NCBI GenBank assembly: GCA_029263295.1
Contig: JAJCXT010000009.1
Span: forward strand, 1-40,607
Direction of reading: 5' to 3'
From: Acidobacteriota bacterium
Lineage (GTDB): Bacteria > Acidobacteriota > UBA890 > WLXD01
Length of the DNA: 40,607 nucleotides
Below, in pieces: positions 8,086 through 16,362 of the stretch; position 1 is the first letter of the stretch, and the number at the start of each line of letters is the position of its first letter. The position numbers and the translations under genes were made by a program. The notes beneath the pieces were generated by a model, which was given only the letters and a program-made list of their open reading frames with translations, ran no database searches and had not been told where the DNA came from.

Positions 8086-8427
8086 CTAGACGGTGGCGAG
8101 GTTCCCTGCGAACAGGAAGATCAGCAGGATCGCGATCAGCAGCGCGTAGATGGCCAGGGACTCGATGAGGACGAGACCGAAGATCATCGCACCGCGAATG
8201 GCGCCAGCTGCGCTCGGGTTACGAGCGATGCCCTCGAGCGCGGCCGCAATGGCCTTGCTCTGGGCGTAACCGCAGACGGCGGCCGCGATGGCCATGCCGA
8301 AGCCCGCCGCGGTGGCGATCGCCGCGTAGCCGGAGAAGATGTTGGCTGCCGCATCCTGGGCAAACGCCAGGTTCGGCGTCAACAGCAGGACCAGAGTGGA
8401 GGCAAGCAGGACGTGCCGCTTGTTCAT
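8086..8427 (-). CDS. atpE: F-type ATP synthase subunit c with an N-terminal signal-like extension
   Basis: 113 residues against the usual 70-90. The extra N-terminus (MNKRHVLLAS, a Leu-rich core, then Ala-Phe-Ala before Gln24) looks like a cleavable signal peptide. The mature hairpin has two membrane helices joined by the polar Ala-Arg-Asn-Pro loop (68-71). The ion-binding carboxylate is Glu89, followed by Ser90 and then Tyr94. Gln56 in helix 1 aligns with Gln32 of the Ilyobacter tartaricus Na+-type ring, where Gln, Glu, Ser and Tyr hold the ion, so Na+ coupling is possible but unproven. A ring of c subunits forms the F0 rotor. AAAGGAG lies 9 nt before the start. Last gene of the atpI-atpB-atpE segment. 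Confidence 0.95.
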   Translation of the reverse strand: MNKRHVLLASTLVLLLTPNLAFAQDAAANIFSGYAAIATAAGFGMAIAAAVCGYAQSKAIAAALEGIARNPSAAGAIRGAMIFGLVLIESLAIYALLIAILLIFLFAGNLATV

Positions 8428-8475
8428 AGGGGTTGCTCCTTTGAGGCGTTCTGATAACTGCCGGCCACAGCCGGA

Positions 8476-9171
8476 TCAGTGGCCGTGTTCCAGGGCGCCG
8501 GCGATATAGATCATCGACAGCATGATGAACACGAAAGTCTGCATGAACGAGACGAAGACACCCAGTGGTCCGAACACCACCGGTAGACCGATCGGGATCA
8601 AGAAGAAGAACACTCCGGCGATGGTGTGCTCCGCGAAGATGTTCCCGAAGAGACGAATGGCCAACGAGGTGGGCCGCGAGAGATGGCTGAGAATCTCGAT
8701 CGGTAGCATCAGCGGCATCATCAAGGGGATGTCACCGGTGAACTGCTTGATGTACGTGAAACCCTGCGCGCGTATCCCGATGAAGTTGTAGATCAGGAAC
8801 GCGGTCAGGCCCAGCGCCGCCGTGGTGTTGAGGTCAGCGGTGGGCGGCTGAAAGCCCGGGAAGAACGCCAGCAGGTTCGCCGTCACGATGAAGAACGCCA
8901 TCGGCCCGAGGACCTTGGCGTACTTGCGCGCGTGCTCGCCGATGAACGCGTCGCACATCGTGTTGATCGAACCCACGCCGAACTCCAGCATCTGCTGTGC
9001 CGGGCCCGGTTCGTACAGCGAGAAGCGCCGCGAGAAGATCGGGAAGATCAGCAGGCACAGCAACACCAGGAACCAGGCCATCACCGCTTGGTCGGTAATG
9101 AAGCCGGTCCCGAACGTGTGATCGAGCCAGGGATAAATCCAGCTATAGAGCGCGGAAACTTCGTGTTCCAT
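8476..9171 (-). CDS. atpB: F-type ATP synthase subunit a
   Basis: 231 residues, five to six membrane helices. The conserved SLAIRLFGNIFAEH segment carries the essential Arg173 (equivalent to E. coli Arg210), which sits against the c-ring carboxylate in the ion path. An upstream PIEILSHLSRP segment and the C-terminal FVSFMQTFVFIMLSMIYI helix are also typical. The short C-terminus ends in Gly-His-Gly-His. Subunit a is the stator half-channel of F0 in the inner membrane. It is 48 bp upstream of atpE and 19 bp downstream of atpI. The peripheral-stalk gene atpF and all F1 genes are missing from this locus, so the ATP synthase genes are split over at least two chromosomal places. Confidence 0.96.
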   Translation of the reverse strand: MEHEVSALYSWIYPWLDHTFGTGFITDQAVMAWFLVLLCLLIFPIFSRRFSLYEPGPAQQMLEFGVGSINTMCDAFIGEHARKYAKVLGPMAFFIVTANLLAFFPGFQPPTADLNTTAALGLTAFLIYNFIGIRAQGFTYIKQFTGDIPLMMPLMLPIEILSHLSRPTSLAIRLFGNIFAEHTIAGVFFFLIPIGLPVVFGPLGVFVSFMQTFVFIMLSMIYIAGALEHGH

Positions 9172-9190
9172 GACTGTACTTCAGGGCGTC

Positions 9191-9640
9191 CTACGGGCGG
9201 CGAGATGCGCCGCGGAAGAGCTGGAAAATCGCTTCCAGGAGGATCGCGATGACTAGAACTGACAGCCCCAGGGCAACCGGAATCGGTCCAACCCCAGGCG
9301 CCAGGACGATAGCACAGAGCACTATACCCAGCAACGCATAACGGCCCACCAGAAACGCCGCCTGCATGGGGTTCGGTCCCTCGGAATCTCCGCTCATGAG
9401 CGCGTCCGTGACGGAGACCAGCCCCTGGAAGTTCAACAGCATCAGAGTGGCCGAAACTAGCGTGCCCAGAACCTGCCAGGGCGACCTCGTTACGAACCCC
9501 ACGCCGACCGTCAGGAGCAGGGTGGCGGCCACCGCGATGATGCGTACGCGTTGCACCGTGGCGTCGGTGTCGCGGAGGCGCAGGAGCCACGAGCCGCCAG
9601 GCACCTCTTGCTTGGTTGGTGGTGAATCGGCGTCGTTCAT
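9191..9640 (-). CDS. atpI: ATP synthase I-like membrane protein (AtpI)
   Basis: 149 residues from the ATG at 9640; an in-frame GTG at 9742 would add 34 polar residues but has no better ribosome site. Four membrane helices are visible (about residues 33-50, 55-75, 93-115 and 118-138) with short polar loops and a basic C-terminus (GASRRP), matching the ATP synthase I family encoded just before atpB in many operons. AtpI is not part of the finished enzyme; in some species it helps assemble the c ring, and together with AtpZ it has been linked to divalent cation supply. It is the first gene of the isolated atpI-atpB-atpE segment. Its natural partner atpZ lies 3.2 kb away on the other side of an inserted padR-ADOP pair. 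Confidence 0.75.
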   Translation of the reverse strand: MNDADSPPTKQEVPGGSWLLRLRDTDATVQRVRIIAVAATLLLTVGVGFVTRSPWQVLGTLVSATLMLLNFQGLVSVTDALMSGDSEGPNPMQAAFLVGRYALLGIVLCAIVLAPGVGPIPVALGLSVLVIAILLEAIFQLFRGASRRP

Positions 9641-9789
9641 GTCGCCAACTGTAGCCAATCCCGAGCGCCACCCATAGTCGTTGGTGGCTCCCGGATCCTC
9701 GTCCGTACCGCCCGTGCTATCGGAGCTGAAGAAGCCACGCACCGGTACGAAGAATCACAGGCAGCGTGGTTTCATCGAGGCAAGTCGAC

Positions 9790-9795
9790 TATAAT
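9790..9795 (+). promoter_or_regulatory. Possible -10 element of the padR-ADOP operon
   Basis: A perfect TATAAT occurs just 4 bp before the first ATG of padR in otherwise GC-rich DNA; no good -35 is seen 17 bp upstream. If it is a real -10, transcription starts at or after the ATG at 9800, and the first codon would then be the ATG at 9824 or 9875, or the mRNA is leaderless. The 159-bp region 9641-9799 must also hold the divergent promoter for atpI-atpB-atpE, unless that segment is read only from elsewhere. Confidence 0.4.
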
Positions 9796-9799
9796 CAAA

Positions 9800-10201
9800 A
9801 TGCCCATATCGAATACGCCGAACATGAGGTGGCAAGAGTTGATCCGCGGCGAGCGACTGCGTGACCTGATCCCGATGAAACCCGAGGCATTCACCGTGCT
9901 GCTCACGCTGCTCCATGAACCCGGTCACGGTTATGCCATCCTGCAGGCCGCAAAGGCCGATCCAGGCGCCCGCGGTGATTTGCAGCCGGGTTCGCTGTAT
10001 CGCCTCCTGGCGCGCCTCCTGGACGCGGACCTGGTGGCCGAGTTGCCAGCGAGCGAGGTGCCAGGCGACGCGGACACGCGCCGCCGGTACTACAGAATCA
10101 CTGCGCTCGGACGGGCAGCCGTAGAGGCCGAGTCGGAGCGCATGGCGGCCCTGGTGGACACCGCGCGCCGGCGGCTGGTCGGCGCCGGGAGCGACCTCTG
10201 A
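9800..10201 (+). CDS. PadR-family transcriptional repressor (ADOP partner)
   Basis: 133 residues from the ATG at 9800; ATGs at 9824 and 9875 are credible alternatives because a TATAAT overlaps the first start and the PadR fold proper begins near residue 26 (MKPEAFTVLLTLL). The winged-helix core has the family phrase HGYAIL, then GSLYRLLARLLDADLVAE and RRYYRITALGRAAVEAE, the standard PadR recognition helix, wing and dimer helix. PadR proteins repress neighbouring transport or stress genes and let go when they bind a ligand. The stop overlaps the start of the ADOP gene (TGATG, 10199-10203), so the pair is coupled. Together they interrupt the atpZ-atpI junction, on the opposite strand to the energy operon. 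Confidence 0.88.
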   Translation: MPISNTPNMRWQELIRGERLRDLIPMKPEAFTVLLTLLHEPGHGYAILQAAKADPGARGDLQPGSLYRLLARLLDADLVAELPASEVPGDADTRRRYYRITALGRAAVEAESERMAALVDTARRRLVGAGSDL

Positions 10202-12822
10202 TGGACGCGCGTAACCTCCCGGTGCGAGCCTCGGTGTGGCTCTATCGCTCGCTGTTGCGGATCTTTCCGGCGTGGTTTGGCCGGCGCTTCGCGGTTGAGG
10301 CCGCTCAGGTCTTCGCGGACGTAGCCGTCGCAGCGTACTCCTCGAAAGGGCTGCTAGGCCTGACGTTGCTCTGGGGCAGGACCTTCTCCGACCTGGCGAG
10401 GGGAGCGTGGCAGGAGAGAGGCACGTACGTGAGCCTCGCGAGTCTCGGCGCGACGCTACGCAGCGCCCCGCGAGCGTTCCGCCGCGAGCCATGGTTCAGC
10501 GCCGCCGTGATCTTGACCATCGGTCTCGGCGTGGGCAGCGCGACCGCAATCTACACGCTGGCCCACGGCATCCTGCTGCGACCCTTGCCGTTTCCCGGCT
10601 CCGAGCGGGTGCTGGCCCTTTGCGAGGTCGATCCCCAGACGGTCGGGTACTGCATCGCTTCGCCTCCCAACGTGCGCGACCTGGGCGCGATGACCGCGGC
10701 CGTTGATCATGCGGGTGTGGCGCGGACCTGGCGATTCCGCCGACAGGACGGGTCAGACAGTACGCCCATGAGAGTAGGGATTGCGACTCCGGGGTTCCTT
10801 CGAGCTCATGAGCCGAGCCTGCTGCACGGCAGGTTGTTCACGGAGTCGGAACTCACACCTGGCGACAATCAGGTCGTTGTCCTGATGCACTCCTTCTGGC
10901 AGGAGTGGGCGGGCGGCGATCCGGGTGTCGTAGGAGGGCCGATTACCCTCGACGGCAAGGACTTCACGATCGTAGGCGTCTTCGAGCCGGACACCTGGTT
11001 CCCGCAGTTCGAACATGCGCTGGCATGGGCCCCGATTACGGCGACGCCCGACAACCCCGACCAGCGTGGCTGGCGCGGCTTTGTCTCGGTCGCGCGAATC
11101 GTCGAGGGCGTGAGCCTGGAGCAGGCCAGCGCGGAACTCGAGGCCAACTATGCGATCCTCGCTGCTGAGTATCCGGAGGATCTGGCCGGTTGGGACCTGC
11201 AGGTCGAGCGTCTCCGCACCCAGATGACGGGGGATGCGGTGCCCGCGATTCGCCTCTTCGGCCTCGCTGTCACCTGTCTGCTTCTTATCGGCTGCGCGAA
11301 CGTCGCCAATCTGCTCATTGTTCGGGCCCAGGCTCGAGCCCCCGAAACGGCGGTTCGTGCCGCGTTGGGCGCCGGAAGGACGCGCCTCGCGGCGCAGTTG
11401 CTGGCGGAAAGCCTGATGCTCTCGGCTGCCGGTGGCGTGGTCGGGATCGGACTGGCGGTTGTCCTGGTGCGGGCCGGAATCGGCTACGCGCCGCCTGGCA
11501 TCCCGAGGCTCGGTGAGGTCGGGATTGATCTCAATGTCGCCGGGTTCGCCCTGGCGCTCTCGATCGTTACGGCACTTGTCTTCGGTCTGGTTCCGGCCCT
11601 GCGTGTCACCCGGACCGATGTCGGTGTCGTGCTTCGGGGCGGACGATTCGGCGATGCCGACGCCGCGCGGATGCGACGGGCCATCCTGGTCATGGAGTTG
11701 GCGCTTGCGATGACCCTGCTAACCGGCGCGGGCCTGGGGATCAAGGGCTTTGCCGGACTCTCCAACTGGGAGCCCGGGTTCGACCAGGAAGGCCTCGTGA
11801 TCACCTGGATGGTCGCGGACTTCAGTCAGGTCGAGAGCGGCGCCGAGATGGTGGAGAGCTTCGACCTGGTAGCGCACGTAGTGGCCGCGCTTCCGGGGAT
11901 TGCTGCCGTCGGCCAAACGTCCACCGGGCCGCTCTTTGGAGGCATCGAAACGGACGAACTGCGGATCGAAGGCGAGCAACCGGGCGGCCAGCTGTCGATG
12001 GCTCAGCACTTCGACATTGGACCGCGCTATTTCGAGACTCTCGGTGTTCCGATGGTCCGCGGTCGGGGTCTTTCCGATTCCGACACCGCAGAGGGGGCGC
12101 CAGTAGCCATCGTGAACGAAGCTCTGGTGCGTCGGTACTGGCCCGATGGTGATCCCATAGGGGCGGAGATCGCGGTCGGCGAGCATGTCGCCACCGTCGT
12201 GGGTATCGTGCGGGACACCCTCCCGTTCGCGCCCGGTGAGCTCGTTCGCCCTTCCGTCTACTGGCCCAAGCGGCAGTACACCCGCGGCGCCACTTACCTG
12301 GTCATGCGTACGGATCTGGCTCCGGCGGAGGTCGAGAAGCTCGTGCGCGAGAGGCTGGCTGCTGAGATTCCCCTGGTAGAGGTGACGCCGTTCAGCGCAC
12401 TGCGCGATCTGGCTGGCCAGGAACTGGTGTCACCGCGATTCCAGATCATGCTGCTCAGCACCTTCGCCCTCACGGCATTGCTGCTTTCGAGCGTCGGCGT
12501 GTACTCGATTGTCGCGTACAGCGTTGCCCAGCAATCGCGTGAGATTGGCGTCAGGCTCGCGCTCGGCGCCCATCCGCGTCGTATTGCCGGTGAGGTAGTG
12601 CGTTCTGGCGTGCGCCTGGCCCTTGTAGGTGGCGCCATCGGCGTCCTGGGTGCCCTCGCCCTGGCCCGCACACTGGAGGCCGTCCTGCACGGCGTCTCGT
12701 CGACCGATCCTCTGGCGCTGGCGTCAGTGGCCACGTTGTTCGTGCTCATCGCGGCCATTGCGTGCTGGCTTCCGGCTCGCCGGGCTGCGCGGGTCGACCC
12801 CGTCGGCGCGTTGCGCGGCTAG
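10201..12822 (+). CDS. ADOP-type MacB/FtsX permease
   Basis: 873 residues. About 90 N-terminal residues (Leu-Tyr-Arg-x-Leu-Leu-Arg-Ile-Phe-Pro and following helix) form the 'permease prefix' seen in PadR-linked members. Then a first unit: membrane helix (about 98-120, followed by LLRPLPF), periplasmic MacB-type core (about 120-340) and three FtsX helices (about 350-475). A second unit repeats this: helix near 495, core about 515-740 and FtsX helices about 750-865, ending with the Ala-Arg-Arg-Ala-Ala-Arg-Val-Asp-Pro motif typical of these permeases. No ATPase is encoded beside it, hence 'orphan'. The substrate is unknown; MacB relatives export peptides, toxins or lipids or remodel the envelope. 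Translationally coupled to padR. Confidence 0.9.
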   Translation: MDARNLPVRASVWLYRSLLRIFPAWFGRRFAVEAAQVFADVAVAAYSSKGLLGLTLLWGRTFSDLARGAWQERGTYVSLASLGATLRSAPRAFRREPWFSAAVILTIGLGVGSATAIYTLAHGILLRPLPFPGSERVLALCEVDPQTVGYCIASPPNVRDLGAMTAAVDHAGVARTWRFRRQDGSDSTPMRVGIATPGFLRAHEPSLLHGRLFTESELTPGDNQVVVLMHSFWQEWAGGDPGVVGGPITLDGKDFTIVGVFEPDTWFPQFEHALAWAPITATPDNPDQRGWRGFVSVARIVEGVSLEQASAELEANYAILAAEYPEDLAGWDLQVERLRTQMTGDAVPAIRLFGLAVTCLLLIGCANVANLLIVRAQARAPETAVRAALGAGRTRLAAQLLAESLMLSAAGGVVGIGLAVVLVRAGIGYAPPGIPRLGEVGIDLNVAGFALALSIVTALVFGLVPALRVTRTDVGVVLRGGRFGDADAARMRRAILVMELALAMTLLTGAGLGIKGFAGLSNWEPGFDQEGLVITWMVADFSQVESGAEMVESFDLVAHVVAALPGIAAVGQTSTGPLFGGIETDELRIEGEQPGGQLSMAQHFDIGPRYFETLGVPMVRGRGLSDSDTAEGAPVAIVNEALVRRYWPDGDPIGAEIAVGEHVATVVGIVRDTLPFAPGELVRPSVYWPKRQYTRGATYLVMRTDLAPAEVEKLVRERLAAEIPLVEVTPFSALRDLAGQELVSPRFQIMLLSTFALTALLLSSVGVYSIVAYSVAQQSREIGVRLALGAHPRRIAGEVVRSGVRLALVGGAIGVLGALALARTLEAVLHGVSSTDPLALASVATLFVLIAAIACWLPARRAARVDPVGALRG

Positions 12823-12866
12823 CACGGGCTGCTTGTGGCAAGGCGGCGTTGCTGACGCGACCTGGG

Positions 12867-13151
12867 TCAGCGTTTCCAGGTCGGCCCGTCGTTGTCGTCC
12901 GATGGCTCGTCGTCGAGGGTTGCGGCGGCGCGGAGCAGTTCGCGCATCGCCGTAGCCACGCCGAGGGCGAAGCCAGCGAGCATCAGCCAGGGTGCGGTGT
13001 CGAATCGGCCGTCGAGCCAACGGCCGATGAGCATGCCAAAACCGATCGACACCGGGAACATGATCCCCACGTGTCCGAGGGCTCCGAGTTGGCGAACCCA
13101 GCCTCGCAGTCCGCCCGGGCCGTCGTCAGGGGGCGGCGTGGTGGCTGCCAT
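12867..13151 (-). CDS. atpZ: AtpZ/AtpI-type small membrane protein
   Basis: 94 residues with two membrane helices (about 25-45, including GIMFPVSIGFGMLIGRWLDG, and about 53-72) and an acidic C-terminal tail (DDEPSDDND). The Gly-rich first helix followed by Trp-Leu-Asp and a short hydrophilic turn match the 'ATPase gene 1' family, which normally sits directly before atpI and atpB. In Bacillus the homologue has been implicated in Mg2+ or Ca2+ uptake. The gene follows nuoN by only 7 bp, so it is the last gene of the visible nuo transcript. Its usual partner atpI is 3.2 kb away, with padR-ADOP in between on the other strand. The 44-bp gap to the convergent ADOP stop has no strong terminator. Confidence 0.8.
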   Translation of the reverse strand: MAATTPPPDDGPGGLRGWVRQLGALGHVGIMFPVSIGFGMLIGRWLDGRFDTAPWLMLAGFALGVATAMRELLRAAATLDDEPSDDNDGPTWKR

Positions 13152-13158
13152 CAGGCTG

Positions 13159-14631
13159 CTAGAAGGGCAGTGCTGCCGACTGCACCCACTCGAGGAACGG
13201 CGTCGCCAGAATCACCCCCAGCAGGGTGACGGCGGCGCTGAGCGCCAGGGTAACGTTGAGCGGCATGGAGGTCACCAGCGTGACGTCTTCGTCGACCTCT
13301 GCGATGAACATCACCTTCACCAGGCGCAGGTAGTAGAAGATCGAGATCGCCGCGTTGATCGCGCCGACAACCGCCAGCCATCCGTAGCCCGCTTCGATGG
13401 CGGCCCCGAACACGTACCACTTGCCGAGAAAGCCGATCGTCGGCGGGATGCCGCCGAGCGAGAGCAGGAAGATCACCATTCCTGTTGCCGCCCAGCCGCT
13501 GCGGTGGATCAGGCCGGCGAAGTCGTTCACCCGGTCGCACGGCATGCCTTCGCGGCGGAACAGCACGATCATGCCCCACGCACCGATGTTCATGAACGTG
13601 TACGCGAACAGATAGAACATCGCCGCGGTGATGCCGTACTCGGTTCCGGCGACGACACCCATCAGCGCATACCCGGCGTGGGCGACGCTCGAGTACGCGA
13701 ACATGCGCTTCACGTTGTCCTGGGTGACGGCGGCGATGTTGCCGAAGGTCATCGTGGCGACCGACACCACAGCGAGCAGCGCTGTCCATGAGGCCGCCAT
13801 GGGTCCGAAGGCGACGAACAGCAGCCGGATCATCATGGCGAAGGCTGCCGCCTTGGACGCCACCGAAATGAACAGGGAGATCGGCGTGGGTGCGCCAGAG
13901 TACGCATCGGGCGCCCACATGTGGAACGGCACCGCGGCTACCTTGAAGGCCAGCGAGACCACCAGCAGGATCAGTCCCAGGATCAGAATGGGATTCTCCG
14001 TGGTTCCCGGCACGGCCAGCGACGTGGCGATTGCCTCGAGGTTCGTCGTGCCGGTGACCGCGTAGACCAGCGAGAGGGCGTAGATGAAGATGCCCGAAGA
14101 GAGGCCGCCGAGGATGAAGTACTTCAGGCCGGCCTCGGTGGATCGACGATCCTTCTTCAGGTAGCCGACGAGCACGTAGACCGACAGCGCTTGCAGTTCG
14201 AGACCGATGAAGAGGCTGATCAGATCCGCGGCGCGCGCCATGATCATCATGCCGATGAGCGATGTCAGCATGAAGAAGTAGTACTCGGGAGCGTGCGCGT
14301 CCTCGTCGTCCAGGAAGCGGAACGAGGCCCCTATCGCGAGGGCGGCGGCGACCAGGAACAAGGCGGAGAAGAAGCTGCCGTAGCCATCCACGGCGAGTTG
14401 TCCCGAGAAAGCACTGGTCACACCAGCGGCGATCTGGGCCGGAACACCGAACATCACCCCGGCCATGGCGGCGAGCACGAACAGGAGTGTCACGCCGGCA
14501 AAACGACTGCCTGTCCTGTTGCCGCTCGGCGCGAAAGCACCCCACACCAGCACCACGCAGGCGCCGATGGCGAGCGTGATCTCGCCGTTGAGCGACGCCA
14601 GGTCGGATAACGCGAAGGGCATGTTTTCCAT
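13159..14631 (-). CDS. nuoN: NADH-quinone oxidoreductase subunit N
   Basis: 490 residues, about 14 membrane helices, one of the three antiporter-like proton-pumping subunits of complex I. Visible family marks are the Glu in LFIGLELQALSVYVLVGY (helix 5), the Lys-containing KVAAVPFHMWAPDAYSGAPTP (helix 7 and broken-helix loop) and a further Lys in SVASKAAAFAMM. The ATG at 14631 is 5 bp after the nuoM stop; an ATG three codons later is also possible. Length and motifs are standard. Followed after 7 bp by atpZ. Confidence 0.96.
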   Translation of the reverse strand: MENMPFALSDLASLNGEITLAIGACVVLVWGAFAPSGNRTGSRFAGVTLLFVLAAMAGVMFGVPAQIAAGVTSAFSGQLAVDGYGSFFSALFLVAAALAIGASFRFLDDEDAHAPEYYFFMLTSLIGMMIMARAADLISLFIGLELQALSVYVLVGYLKKDRRSTEAGLKYFILGGLSSGIFIYALSLVYAVTGTTNLEAIATSLAVPGTTENPILILGLILLVVSLAFKVAAVPFHMWAPDAYSGAPTPISLFISVASKAAAFAMMIRLLFVAFGPMAASWTALLAVVSVATMTFGNIAAVTQDNVKRMFAYSSVAHAGYALMGVVAGTEYGITAAMFYLFAYTFMNIGAWGMIVLFRREGMPCDRVNDFAGLIHRSGWAATGMVIFLLSLGGIPPTIGFLGKWYVFGAAIEAGYGWLAVVGAINAAISIFYYLRLVKVMFIAEVDEDVTLVTSMPLNVTLALSAAVTLLGVILATPFLEWVQSAALPF

Positions 14632-14636
14632 CGGGA

Positions 14637-16268
14637 TCAGCCCTCTATGGGAAGGACCTGCGGCAGGCTCTGAGGCAGGGCAGCCAACGGCTCGTCGACC
14701 GGCTCGAGTTCGGTATCAGCCGCCATCTGGGCTCCCGGAATGCTCGGCAGCGGCGGTGGCGTGATGTCGGAGCCGTCGAAGTAGCCCGGATGGACTCGTT
14801 CGATGATCGCGTTCACCGGCGGTTCGATGGTCTTGAGCACCGCGTTCGGCGCGAGGCCCATCCAGACGGCGAGAACCGCGAGCGGCACGAGAGTGGCGAT
14901 CTCACGCAGGTTGAGATCGTTGAGCGCGGCGATCTTGTCGTCTTTCACCTCGCCGAACATGACGCGCTGGAAGAGCCACAACAGGTATGCGGCCCCGAGG
15001 ACGATGCCCCAGACGGCCCAGTACGTGTACACCGGGTTCCACTCGAAGGATCCGATGAGGATCAGGAATTCGCCGATGAAGCCGTTGAGCCCCGGCAGGC
15101 CCATCGATGAGAGCGCCATGATCGCGAACAAAGTGGCGAACACGGGCATGACCTTACCGAGTCCGGAGAAGGCGGCGATCTCGCGCGTATGCATGCGCTC
15201 GTACATCAGGCCGACGACGAGGAAGAGTCCGCTCGTCGAGACGCCGTGGTTGAGCATCTGGATGACGGCGCCCTGCAGGCCGATCGGGTTGAGCGCGAAG
15301 ATGCCCAGGGTGATGAAGCCCATGTGAGAGACGGAGGAGTAGGCAACCAGGCTCTTCCAGTCTTTCTGCATCAGCGCTACGAGGCCACCGTAGAGGATGG
15401 CAATGATCGACAGAATCGCGATCATCGGCGCGAACTGAATCGAGGCCTCGGGAAGGATCGGCAGCGAGAGGCGCACGAAGCCGTAGGTGCCCATCTTCAG
15501 CAGCACGCCAGCGAGGATCACCGAGCCGGCGGTCGGTGCCTGAACGTGGGCGTCAGGCAGCCAGGTGTGGAATGGCCACATCGGAACCTTGATCGCGAAG
15601 GCCAGGAAGAAGCCGAGGAAGGCCCACCACTGGAGATCGGAGGGAATCGACAGTTGGTAGTACGCCAGGATGTTGGTGGTCCACTCGCCCGTAACGGAGT
15701 GGTTGTAGAAGTACAGGGCCAGGATCCCCACCAGCATTAGCACCGAGCCGGCCAGCGTGTACAGGAACAGCTTGATCGCGGCGTACATGCGGTTCTTGCC
15801 GCCCCAGATGGCGATCAAGAAGTACATCGGTACCAGCATGATTTCCCAGAACATGTAGAACAGGAAGAAGTCGAAGGCGATGAACACGCCCAACATGCCC
15901 GTCTGCAGGATCATGAGGTACACGTAGTACTCCTTGATCCGCGTCCCGATATAGGTCCACGACGAGAGGCACGCTATGGTGCCGAGCATCGTCGTCAGCA
16001 GGATGAGCGCGAGGGACATCCCGTCGATGCCGGTGAAGTACTCCACGCCGATGGTCGGGATCCACTCCATGCGGGTGACGCCTTGCAACTCGGTCGTGTC
16101 GAAGTCGAACCCGCGCAGCAGGAACAGTGACAGGATGAAGTCCGCGAACAGGATGATGTTCGCGGCCCACCGGATCTCGTTCTCGCGCTCCTTGCCGAAC
16201 AGCAGCGCTATCGCGAGCGCTCCCAGAGCGGGCAAGAAGACGACCAATGTCAGGAGAGTTGGGCTCAT
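14637..16268 (-). CDS. nuoM: NADH-quinone oxidoreductase subunit M
   Basis: 543 residues, slightly longer than the usual ~500. Antiporter-like subunit with the conserved Glu in FYMFWEIMLVPMYFLIAIWG, a Lys in AFAIKVPMWPFHTWLPDAH and the Lys/Met region LLKMGTYGFVRL. It forms one proton channel of the complex I membrane arm. The last 45-50 residues are a Pro/Glu-rich, probably disordered tail (PPPLPSIPGAQ...) that standard NuoM lacks. TAGGAG is 6 nt before the start. The 94-bp gap to nuoL is the largest in the operon and contains a hairpin. Confidence 0.96.
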   Translation of the reverse strand: MSPTLLTLVVFLPALGALAIALLFGKERENEIRWAANIILFADFILSLFLLRGFDFDTTELQGVTRMEWIPTIGVEYFTGIDGMSLALILLTTMLGTIACLSSWTYIGTRIKEYYVYLMILQTGMLGVFIAFDFFLFYMFWEIMLVPMYFLIAIWGGKNRMYAAIKLFLYTLAGSVLMLVGILALYFYNHSVTGEWTTNILAYYQLSIPSDLQWWAFLGFFLAFAIKVPMWPFHTWLPDAHVQAPTAGSVILAGVLLKMGTYGFVRLSLPILPEASIQFAPMIAILSIIAILYGGLVALMQKDWKSLVAYSSVSHMGFITLGIFALNPIGLQGAVIQMLNHGVSTSGLFLVVGLMYERMHTREIAAFSGLGKVMPVFATLFAIMALSSMGLPGLNGFIGEFLILIGSFEWNPVYTYWAVWGIVLGAAYLLWLFQRVMFGEVKDDKIAALNDLNLREIATLVPLAVLAVWMGLAPNAVLKTIEPPVNAIIERVHPGYFDGSDITPPPLPSIPGAQMAADTELEPVDEPLAALPQSLPQVLPIEG

Positions 16269-16299
16269 CGCTGCTCCTACCTACAGGTACCGTTTCACG

Positions 16300-16319
16300 A
16301 GGGCGGTCGCGGCCGCCCT
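16300..16319 (-). promoter_or_regulatory. Intercistronic hairpin between nuoL and nuoM
   Basis: AGGGCGG (16300-16306) and CCGCCCT (16313-16319) form a 7-bp stem with a 6-nt loop in the only sizeable gap of the nuo operon (16269-16362). No T-run follows on the - strand, so it is more likely an mRNA-processing or partial attenuation element than a true terminator. Confidence 0.45.
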
Positions 16320-16362
16320 TTGATGTTCGCTTGTTTAATCTTCTGGCTGTCTGGTTCGCGGA

